Assembly (NCBI RefSeq): GCF_042453785.1
Contig: NC_091675.1
Coordinates: forward strand, 6,150,501 to 6,214,500
Reading direction: 5' to 3'
From: Malus domestica
Lineage: Eukaryota; Streptophyta; Magnoliopsida; Rosales; Rosaceae
DNA length: 64,000 bases
The notes below the pieces were generated by a model, which was not told the DNA's origin, made no database searches, and saw nothing but the letters and a program-made list of their open reading frames with translations. Position 1 is the first letter of the stretch. Each line of letters starts with the position of its first letter. A program made the position numbers and the translations under genes. Shown in pieces: positions 1 through 10,500 of the stretch.

Positions 1-1296
1 CACTCGTTCCTTAGTTCTATACCTTGCTAGAAGCTATAGAGGGCTAGGAGTAGCCATGGATGATTTACTGCAGGTTTGTGAAATCTAAGTAAACTTTTTG
101 TGATATAATTTACATGTGATTATGTTCGAGACAGTTCGTTGTTGATCACTGAAAACCACTTTTCATCAGATGTCAAAACTCAGCGCATAAATTCAAATTT
201 TTTTTCTTGACACTCTTACTACTACGCTTATTTACTCTCAATTTATTAGTCTATCTCTTGAGTTACCCCTATTTCACAGGCTGGAAACCAGGGTCTCCTG
301 CAAGGTGCAGAAAGGTATGATCACTCGAGGGGTTACCGATTCTCAACCTATGTCCGATACTGGATAAAGAAATCAATGTCAAGATTGGTGGCACGGCATG
401 CTAGGGAAATCCAAATTCCTGTATGTTCCTCCCTTCTTTGAAAAACTCAATACAATATCGTCTCGGTGAGTGATGGTGTTTACTCCTCGAGTTGTTTTTG
501 TTTTAGTTCACGCTAAGCAAGGCAATAAATCAGATAACGAAAGCTCGCAAAGCCACTTACAACAGACACATGAGATACCCAGATGATGACGAAATTGCAA
601 AGATTACAGGTCTTTCGTTGGTGAGAATCAGATCAGCTAGCACATGTCTGAGAGTTGTGGGTTCGGTAGATGACAAGATGTGGGACAACTCTCCTGGGAC
701 TTTTATGGTAATGATCCAACTAATCTTCTCCATCTCTCTCTTTCATTCCCATTTTAAACTCATATTTCTTTCTTTCTAAGGCTTAGTTGGGCGAATAGTA
801 ACTGAAAGAGCGAAATGAAGATCATTGTCGTTAGACTCATGTTGTAGTTTGTACACTTCAGTTATCTTATTCTTTACATGTCAGCGACCGAAGCTTCTAT
901 AGTTTGGGAAGCTAACCTTGTAAAATATGCAAAATCCTGTAGACCTGCAATAAATTGTTGAAAGCAGTGGGGTTATTTTGTAACTATAAAACCTGTTCTG
1001 TGTTAATGATTCAGGAATGTACGCCGGACGCATCAATAAAGAGCCCTGAAGAAACTGTCACAAGACAGCACATGAAAAAAGACATCCATGATCTGCTGAA
1101 ATGCTTGAACTCGAAGGAGAGGCAAGTGTTGGTGCTGCGATATGGGTTAAACAACTACGACCCCAATTCACTTGAGGAGATTGGAAAGCTTTTCGATGTG
1201 AGCAAGGAATGGATACGGAAGATAGAAAAGAAAGCTCTCACGAAGCTAAGGGACGATGAAACACACAGAAGTTTAAGCCATTACTTGAAAAACTAG
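1..1296 (+). CDS. Plastid RNA polymerase sigma factor, 3' part
   Basis: A nuclear gene for a sigma-70-type factor that would direct the bacterial-type plastid RNA polymerase to its promoters. The 5' part lies outside the window. Visible exons are <1-73, 280-420, 507-707 and 1015-1296; all join in phase 0 and end at TAG. Region 2 carries the aromatic DNA-melting motif [14 protein letters not shown]. Next come region 3 ([19 protein letters not shown]) and region 4, with the core [10 protein letters not shown] and the -35-recognition helix-turn-helix [20 protein letters not shown]. The C-terminus is [10 protein letters not shown]. Most of this class start region 4.2 recognition with SKERVRQ; here it reads SKEWIRK, which may help place the paralogue. 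Plants have about six paralogues (SIG1-SIG6). I cannot say which one this is, so no symbol is given. No lesion is seen. Confidence 0.9.
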
Positions 1297-2680
1297 TAGA
1301 TTCAGAGTAATACGAAAAAGAGCAAGTCATTCTGAGCTTCTCTATCAGAAGTAGTAGGCCGGGAGAATTAGTCATCATACACTGACAACCATCGCTTCTT
1401 TCTGATAAAGATTAAAGGATACGCAGAATCATGGGTGACCTTCGGTTTGTTCCCCGCCAAAATTTCAGCTCAACTCTACCGTGGGAATTTTTTGGTTCTT
1501 TCATGTAAGGATCATAATGTTGTATTGTATGCTTATCATTCTTTCATTTTCGTTGGTGCGATTGTATAGTTTAGAGGTGGGAGGATGCTGCTTCTTGCAT
1601 ATTTGTCTCCTGTACATATAAATGGTATGAACTACTGTTTATACACCAGTCATGCGGTTAAACTCCGTGAATCAGGCTTGCTTGCTGAATGCTAAATTGA
1701 CATTTGTGTGCATCTTCTCCCTCCAGATCTTTTGTGTTCTGTCTCACCCTCCACGCAATGAGGCTTACGTAGCCATTTGAAGGCCGTGATTACAAAGTAG
1801 CTTGATTTCTTGGATAAGGATGTTGTGTGCCATAGAAACCAGAAAGCTTGGACTTGTTCACCTCATACCTTCAACTCCCATGACCGGTTTTCTGTCACTT
1901 AAACATGAAAACAGTGCTTAAACGCGCAGAAAATCAGGTTTTCAAATAACTTAAATGCGTATGACAGAATTTAACGGGCTGCCCATTGTACATTGTTGTA
2001 TAATAGTATGACTCATTAAGATATTTTTCTTGCAAAACCCATCCTTAGAGATGTCACTTTTCCCTCTTTGATATTTTCTCTACACCACTCGCTTTAGGAG
2101 ATGCCACTCTTCTCTTTTTTTTTAATATATCTTTTGGATGAGGATTCTCTCTCCTCACTGCCATCACTAACTCTATCACTCGCTTCTCATAAAAAAAAAC
2201 TACTAGGATGCAGATATAACACAAAAATGTTTAGTTGTAGAGTTGATTTTTGCACCTCAAGAAGAAGAATTTCCTCCTCCCATACGTCTAATAAATTTGA
2301 CCTCAAAACCCTATGTGTAAATAATTAGCCCTAAAGATCCAATTAAAATGGCACAAAGGGTGTAATGTACCCTAAGCACACGATGGGTATAGGTTGGTCA
2401 AGTGCTAAACGAAATGCCTCACTTAAAATTGAAAATAAAAAAAAGTTTGGCATTGTGTGCGGTCTTTTAAGAATTTCACAAAGATCTACATCCGCCATTC
2501 TTAGTTGTGCATCCCTTATGAACGTTATTTCCAACTTCGTCGTTGCATGAAACAACCCTACCCCTTTATTATTATTATTATTATGAATCTTATGGTTTCT
2601 CTATCGAGCACCTGATTTGTGGAAAGGTTAAGATCTGTAACTAAATTTTCGCAATTTGGGTTAATACTCATCTTTGTATT

Positions 2681-3000
2681 ATGTTAATGCACAAAATCGG
2701 GTTGATCTTGGGCCAACTAAATCCGATCATAAATCACACATACGCACAAAAACACAACGATATATCGTGGTTCACCCCAAGTTTGGGCTACATCCACATT
2801 GGTGTAGATTCAATTTCACTATGTAAAATGAAGTTTACATTTTACATGGAGGCTTGTTGCTAAAGAGGTTAGAGTTTGCCATCTCCTAAAATGAGGGTGA
2901 AGATTCCTTTATAGAACAAGAGTTTTCCTCTCCTACATACATCATGGGACTAAGGAGTCAGGTCCAAATATTAAAACCCCATCTATGGTACAACATATAA
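2681..3000. repeat. LTR-like dispersed repeat remnant
   Basis: The segment begins near TGTTAATGCACAAAATCGG and contains a phrase (about 2757-2800, around ATATCGTGGTTCACCCC) that I associate with LTRs common in rosaceous genomes. No partner copy, target-site duplication or retrotransposon coding DNA is seen here, so it would be a solo LTR or fragment. The call rests on resemblance; a repeat-library search would settle it. Confidence 0.3.
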
Positions 3001-3570
3001 CAATTTACAACTCAAATTTTGCTTACTTTATTTTAATAAAATTAATTCATTTAACAGTGCGTATGAATCTTGCTCAACCATGTAACAAATTAATAATTTT
3101 GTTTCGCATATAAATTCCGATATATATAATTTATAAGACAATGTTACAAAATATTATAGTTCATCGGCTCTAATTAGATTGTAAGTTTTTTATTTTTATT
3201 TTTTATTAGAACAAAGACTAATTTTGAAAAGAGAGCATATGAGCATATGCTACTCATATGCCTTAAAACTGACTCCCAACAATATCATAAAACTTCAAAC
3301 TTCACTACCGGCTCCGTTTTTGGCACAAAATAATAAACTCACAAACCACCAAAATTTACAACTTTAGTGACCATTCATTCGTCAACAAATACCCCAAAAA
3401 ACATATTATTATAAAAGGAAATAAATTAGTTAGAAAATCCCAATCCTCCCAACCAACCACGCAAAGCCCCGCAACCAAACACGCCCTTAAGTATGTGAGA
3501 GAGAGTAATCTTTCAGTCGATTGGCTTTCACCCCAGCTGGACACGCCTCCTCCCCTTAAATCCTCAGGAG

Positions 3571-3764
3571 CAGATTTGGATCCTCTATGAGGCAATTGAT
3601 CGGGATCATCCTGACCGGTGTCTGTGGGTCGTTTTTTATTCAACGGCTACAATTTTTATAATTTTTGGACGATCCCCTGCTTATAGTTGTTGGATAAAAA
3701 TTCAACGGTCCACAGACACTGATCAGGAGGATCCCGACCAATTACCTTGGAGAGGATCCAAATC
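3571..3764. mobile_element. MITE with long terminal inverted repeats
   Basis: The left arm (about 3571-3650, GATTTGGATCCTCTATGAGG onward) is the imperfect reverse complement of the right arm (about 3690-3764, ending AGAGGATCCAAATC). Pairing runs over about 70-75 bp, including GTGTCTGTGG opposite CCACAGACAC, so nearly the whole 195-bp element could fold into one hairpin. The flanks CCTCAGGAG and CCTCAAGAA match at 7 of 9 positions and may be a worn 9-bp target duplication, which would suggest a Mutator-like family. There is no coding capacity. It lies about 0.75 kb upstream of the glycine-rich protein gene. Confidence 0.7.
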
Positions 3765-4482
3765 CCTCAAGAACCTACCTAACCCATTCTGCTAAGAAAA
3801 CGACTCCCTCACCTGCCTTACCCTTTGACGACGTCACAAACCAATCAATTCTCTGTTTCCCTTTGAAAAATAAGTCAAATTTCAGGGTAGCTGCCACGCT
3901 GGCAGAACGTCTTTCCGCCGGTCACGTAGCTCGCTCCCCCGCGGGTGAGCAGCCATTACCTTTTTAACAGCCGAATTTCTTGCCTGCGGACCGCCACTGG
4001 CGGCAAGCAACAGTAAACGCCGTCGTTTTCCCGCTTACTCGTTTTCTATCTCCGTTATCCCGGAGAGTGTGTTTAACGTTCTCTCTAGCAGCGTGAGATC
4101 CATCCGATCGTGTGATCGCCTGCGCTCAACCCTACGAAACGCTAAGTGGGTGCACCAATGCCAGTAAGTCGGTCACAAAAGACTCGTACACAATAACCAA
4201 TAGTTGCCTTCCACGAACAAGATTTATGTGGAACCTGATGTAGGTTATCATTTCCCCTACCTCCTCAACCTTCCCAAAAATCAATGAGGTTCCTGTTCCC
4301 CACCCTGTCCCCTCTTTCTCTCTCAGTGTTGCTGAAGCAATTGCTAGGGTTGCCAGTGGGATTTCTTCAGGCCAATTCACACACCAAAACGCAAAAATTC
4401 ACACGCTGAATTCTGCGTTTTAGTGCATTCGAAAATTCCCTGTATTCCAATTCGCTTCCCAGAAATTTCCCGATTCAATCTG

Positions 4483-4509
4483 ATGAGTAATGACTGTCGC
4501 CACCAGTGA
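4483..4509 (+). promoter_or_regulatory. Upstream ORF abutting the main start codon
   Basis: ATG at 4483 opens an 8-codon frame (MSNDCRHQ) whose TGA (4507-4509) directly touches the main ATG at 4510. A second upstream ATG at 4490 is in another frame and overlaps the coding region. If the transcript begins upstream of 4483, both would affect initiation; the first geometry favours reinitiation or leaky scanning. Whether the transcript includes them is not visible here. Confidence 0.45.
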
Positions 4510-7500
4510 ATGGCTCGCCTCGGCCTTCCCACCCTCCTCATCGCATTCCTCTCCGCCCTGATAGCCTTAACTGCAAACCCTAGCCACCTCCTCCTCGCTT
4601 CCGTAGACGATGAGTTTACGATAACCGATTCCTCCACCTCCGATTCCTATCTCTTCCACCAAGACTACTCGCCGCCGGCTCCGCCACCTCCGCCGCCGCG
4701 CCCGCCGTCGGTATCGTGCACCGATGACCTCGGTGGCGTCGGCTCTCTGGACGCCACGTGTCAGATAGTCTCCGATTCGAACCTCACCAGCGACGTGTAC
4801 ATAACAGGGAAGGGCAGCTTTTATATCTTGCCCGGAGTGAGATTCAGCTGCGCGATTCCTGGCTGCGCGATAATTATTAACATTACCGGTAACTTTAGCT
4901 TAGGCAGCAACGCGTCGCTTTTGGCTGGGGCTTTCGAGCTCACGGCGCACAATGCCAGCTTTCTCGAGGGCTCGGCGCTGAACACGACGGCGTTGGCGGG
5001 AAAGCCGCCGCCTCAGACGAGTGGGACTCCGCAGGGGATAGATGGGGCGGGAGGGGGACATGGAGGGCGGGGGGCGTCTTGTTTGGTGGACAAGAGGAAG
5101 CTTCCCGAGGACGTGTGGGGAGGGGATGCGTACTCGTGGTCGTCACTGCAAAGGCCGGCTAGTTTTGGGAGCCGAGGCGGTTCGACCAGTAGGGAGGTAG
5201 ATTATGGAGGTTTAGGGGGAGGGAGGGTTAGGCTGCAAGTGAGGGAATTTCTGGTGGTGGAGGGGAGGGTTTTGGCTGAAGGAGGTGGCGGAGGGAATAG
5301 AGGTGGCGGTGGTTCTGGTGGCAGCATCTTCATTAAGGCTTATAAAATGTAATGTTCATCATCAATTCTCCTATATTTAAATTCGGTATTGGTTTTTTCT
5401 GTTAAATGAGCATTTTATGTTTTTATTCATATGTTGATGAGAATTGTAGGAGAGAGTAGATATAAGCTTACTGTGGTTAAGACGAGTTTGAATTTATTTG
5501 TTCATATTGAGAATGTTACAGAAATGCAAGGGAACATAAAAGTTATGTACGATATACTTTGATACCTAACATGATTATATCCTTGGTTTGGTTGAGTTTT
5601 TAGTTCGTTGAGGCAAGACAAATAGAGTGGAACATTGAAAGAACTGACAGAACATAAATTTTGATAGGTTGGAGTAAAATTTTACAATGCTACATTGTAT
5701 TCACCCAGATTTTGCTTATAGATGTCCGGGCAGATATATGTGCATGTTTCAGTCACACATTGGTTGTACTTTTGAGTCTTGACATGCATTCTAAAACTCT
5801 TGTTTAGTCTACATCCACTTCCTTGTCTTTTGGAATGGAGTTTTTGTGGATAAGTAAAGTGATGGAGAATGATGCTTGATCTTAAATTTTAGTTATATGT
5901 TTGAATTTGTGTTTTGATTGTTGTTTTCTACGCCGGTGACAAAAAAATGCTAGAAAAGTAACAACGGGTGTACATGGTTTGTGAATCAAAACATAAGCAA
6001 TATATATTATTCAGGTGTGATTCTTATGTGTGCACAGGTGCTTGTAAATGTGCCACCATGTTTCATCTAATTGTTCTCATGTCCCAAGTCCATGTGACTG
6101 TTGGTATGATTGTGCTTTACATCTGCATCAAAGTTTTATCACTACAGATATTACTATGTGAATCTTATGCTGTGTGACCTATATGCCTTCTAAAGAATTC
6201 TGTTGTTATGAAGTGCAGGACTGGTATTGGCAGGATAAGTGCTTGTGGTGGTGATGGTTATGCTGGTGGTGGTGGTGGAAGAGTGTCAGTTGATGTCTAT
6301 AGCAGGCATGATGACCCCCAAATTTTTGTGCATGGTGAGACACCATGTGTTTTGCCTGACATGGCTAGTTGTATTGTCATTTCTATAGAGGTTTTGGACC
6401 AATCTCATGTGCAATTCAATGTTTGAGATTTTCTTGACCTGTTTTTTAGCATTTTATGATATTCTATCAGTAGTTTCTCTTGTATCGTAATATACTGTTC
6501 TGATTTCAAAATAAATGTCTTTGAAGAGTATTTTTAGTGTTCATAATTGTTCATTGATCTTGTTAGTTATTTGTCAAAGACAGATTCTGTTCTAGTAACT
6601 CAGTTCAATTGGGCTTTTATCCTTAAAATGTTGGGTCATCTATCAGAAGATAAATTATTATTTATTTTTATATTAATTTAAGTTATGTTAATTTAAGTTA
6701 TGATAATCTTAAAATGTAATTGTATCAGCTTTTATGAAAGCCCTCCTGAAGAAGTTAAAAAAGTTGTTTCGGTGGTGATTAGTTCTTGATGTGGAATGAG
6801 GGGATGTGACGTTAATTATCTCATTTTCAGGAGGAAATAGCTATGCTTGTCCAGAAAATGCAGGCGGGGCTGGGACTTTATATGATGCAGTTCCTCGAAG
6901 CCTCATTGTTAGCAATCATAACAAGTCAACAGATACAGAAACACTTCTTTTGGAGTTTCCTTATCAGCCTCTTTGGACAAATGTTTATATTCAGAATAAG
7001 GCTAGGGCCACTGTCCCATTGCTTTGGAGTCGTGTCCAGGTTTGTAACTTAAAATGTGTAACCTAGAATTTTTCTTCCTCCTCATTACAATTCCCAGCTT
7101 TGTGTATGGTTTATGTAAAAACACTTTTGTTGGATAAAGGGTGTTTTCTATTTAATATCCCTTTCCTTACTTTCATATAGATTTTGATCTGGTTTAAAAG
7201 TTCGAGAGAATACAGGTGTCGATACCATAAAAAATTAAAATTTGAGGAAAAGATTCAGTCATCCATTGTTTATGCACTGTACAGGTGCAAGGACAGATAA
7301 GCCTTTTGAGTGACGGTATGTTAAGCTTTGGACTTGAACATTATGCTTCATCAGAATTTGAGTTATTGGCTGAAGAATTGTTGATGAGCGACTCTGTAAT
7401 TAAGGTAACTTGCAAATTTATGGATTTCATTGTTTGCAGTTCCTTGTTATATTAGATGCAATCTTGTTGACAATTTTTTTCAATTCCTTCAGATAATTTA

Positions 7501-10500
7501 ATTTCACCTTGTACGAAGCCATATTTTTATTTATCTTTTATTTTGAACTTCATATGATGCTATGGTATTCTGATTTAATTTAATTTCACCTTGTACAAAG
7601 CCATATTTTTATTTATCTTTTATTTTGAACTTCATATGATGCTATGGTATTCTGATTTTTGAACTTGACGCCTTTGTATCCCCTCCTTTTCTAATTTCAG
7701 GTGTATGGGGCCTTACGTATGACTGTAAAAATGTTCTTGATGTGGAATTCCAAGATACTTATAGATGGTGGGGGGGAAGAAGCTGTTGAGACATCCTTGC
7801 TCGAGGCTAGCAACTTAGTTGTTCTCAGGGTAAGTTGCTTACTATCTCTTTGCATTTTGTGAAGTATGTCTTCGTTCATGGCAAGTAATCTTTCTTTATA
7901 ATAGGGATCATCTGTGATACACTCTAATGCAAATCTGGGAGTTCATGGACAAGGTTTATTGAACTTATCAGGACCTGGAGATGGGATTCAAGCACAACGT
8001 CTGGTTCTATCGCTATTCTACAGTATTCATGTGAGTTGTTTTCCTTGATGTTGGACCCTCAATGTCTAATCTTCTGTTTACACGTACGTCGTTGAACTGT
8101 TTATTCTTTTGTTCTAAAATTGATTAGCAGTTCTGGTCATGCGAGCGCTTATGGATGCTTGTTCCTCTCATACTTTTTCCTTATGTAAATGGACTACGTT
8201 CTGTTTTATCAGTCGGTTGTTTAATCTAATCATGACATTTTGAATAGAAATATATCATGGGATTTGATAAGCCATCATCTTGGATCATTTATGTGCTGTA
8301 GCATGCCAGCAAATTCCATTTCCCCCCAATACATAATTATTTATTACTTCTTTTTCTTTATGAAGGTTGGGCCTGGATCTGTTTTGCGTGGTCCTTTAGA
8401 GAATGCCACAACTGATTCTGTGTAAGTTTGACTCGGGTTATTGTTGTTGAATCTTCTTCCCCAACCCCCAAAAATAAATGGGGAAATTTATATGGTCCTT
8501 TAGTCACTAGATTTTTCAATTTTCATTTTTCATAGGACACCAAAGCTTTATTGTGAAAACGAAGATTGTCCCTATGAGCTACTTCATCCACCTGAAGATT
8601 GCAATGTGAACTCATCCCTGTCCTTTACTCTTATGGTGCGTATCATTTGAGTGATGCAGTAATGGGGCTCAGTAGTTAATTTGTGTATTCAAGCTTCACA
8701 GTCTTGTTACTTTTCTTTGTCAGGTATGCCGAGTTGAAGATATCATTATTGAAGGCCTCATAGAAGGATCTGTTGTTCATTTTCACCGGGCAAGGACCAT
8801 TGCTATCCATTCTTCTGGAGAAATAAGTGCATCAGGAATGGGTAAGATTTTGGGATCCCACCGTCCTATCCCAATTCCAACCCCAGAATACATGATGCAA
8901 AGTTTTAATGCTTGGAAACAATAATCCTTCTTGAATTACATATACATGCAGGTTGTACTGGTGGTATTGGCAGTGGCAACATATTAGGCAATGGAATTGG
9001 CAGTGGTGGGGGGCATGGAGGTAAAGGTGGGGCTGCATGTTATAATGACAGTTGTGTTGAGGGTGGAATCTCATATGGGAATGTGAAGTTGCCTTGTGAA
9101 CTTGGTAGTGGAAGTGGATATGACTTTTCAGCTGGCTTAACTGCTGGTGGTGGTATTATCGGTAAGCTTATGTTTGACTTGTATATTTTTACACTTCAAT
9201 TAAGTTAAAGTTACCATTTCCAATTCTTTTTCCCATTGTAATACATTGTATTTTCCAAACAGTAATGGGTTCTTTAGAACATCCCTTGTCAAGTTTGTCT
9301 GTTGAAGGCTCGCTGACAGCTGATGGTGAAAGTTTTGAAGGGACTGCTGTGAAGGAAAAGTTTGCCCTTGCTGATAATACAACTGGAGGCCCTGGTGGTG
9401 GGTCTGGTGGAACTATACTTTTGTTCTTGCGAACACTAGACCTTGGTGAGACTGCCATTCTTTCAAGTGTTGGGGGATATGGTAGTTCAATTGGCGGTGG
9501 TGGAGGTGGTGGTGGAAGGATTCACTTTCATTGGTCAGATATTCCCACTGGAGATGTGTATCAGCCCATTGCAAGTGTGGACGGAAGCATCCTTGCAGGG
9601 TTTGTATTGTCTAGTTTGCTCTTATTTACTTACGGACTATTATGATTAGGACGCCACTTTAAAACAATTTTGGAAGGGTATTATTTTGTGATCAACTATC
9701 TGAGGAAGAAAAAAAGGAAGGGAAAGGAACAAATAATTTATTGGTTTTCAACTATACTGCAGGGGAGGGGTGGGTGGAGACCAGGGTGGTGCTGGAGAAA
9801 ATGGAACAGTGACGGGTAAAGCTTGCCCAAAAGGTCTTTATGGGACCTTTTGTGGGGTATTCTCTCTCTTTCTCTCTCTCTCTCTCTGTCTCTCTCACGC
9901 ACACACGCACGTGCACGCATTGTAAGTCTATAAGTAAGAAATGAGTCGTACGGTAGGCAGTGATATTATTGCACTTTGAATGTTAATGATCGCTACTCTT
10001 ATATCTTTCTTTTTTAGGCATGTCCAGTTGGCACTTATAAGAATGCTATTGGGTCAGATAGAGCACTTTGTCATCATTGTCCTGCTACTGAGCTTCCCCC
10101 TCGTGCAATTTATATATCTGTCCGAGGTACTTCTATAACATTAGTGATTTATTACTTTATTAGGAGCCAGAATACCTACTGCCTTTGAGTTTCTAATGGC
10201 ATTGCGTCCTTTGATTTGTAGTCTGTTGAATTTTGTCTCCCGTACCCTATTAGTCATTACTTGCGGAAATCACGTCCAAAATGTTTGCAACTTCTGGTAT
10301 CTAATCATGAAACCATTCTTTGTTCTTTTATCAGGTGGTGTTGCAGAGGCTCCTTGTCCTTACAAATGCATTTCAGACAGATATCACATGCCACACTGTT
10401 ATACTGCTCTTGAAGAATTGATTTACACATTTGGTGGGCCTTGGCTGTTTGGTCTTCTTCTGATTGGGCTCCTCATCCTGTTGGCTTTGGTGCTCAGTGT

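Larger units (their letters stand above)
1297..4509. other. Intergenic region upstream of the glycine-rich membrane protein gene
   Basis: This stretch holds the sigma-factor 3' UTR, two separately listed repeats (2681-3000 and 3571-3764) and, at its right end, the promoter and 5' UTR of the gene starting at 4510. Short open frames at 2101-2328, 2343-2555, 3356-3643 and 4132-4637 have no recognisable domains, lie on both strands over the same DNA, and are treated as chance. No RNA gene was seen. Confidence 0.6.

Noticed and set aside
4132-4637. Two minus-strand ORFs over the start of the glycine-rich gene
   Set aside because: They overlap the promoter and first exon, show no domains, and the plus-strand gene fully explains the codon structure.
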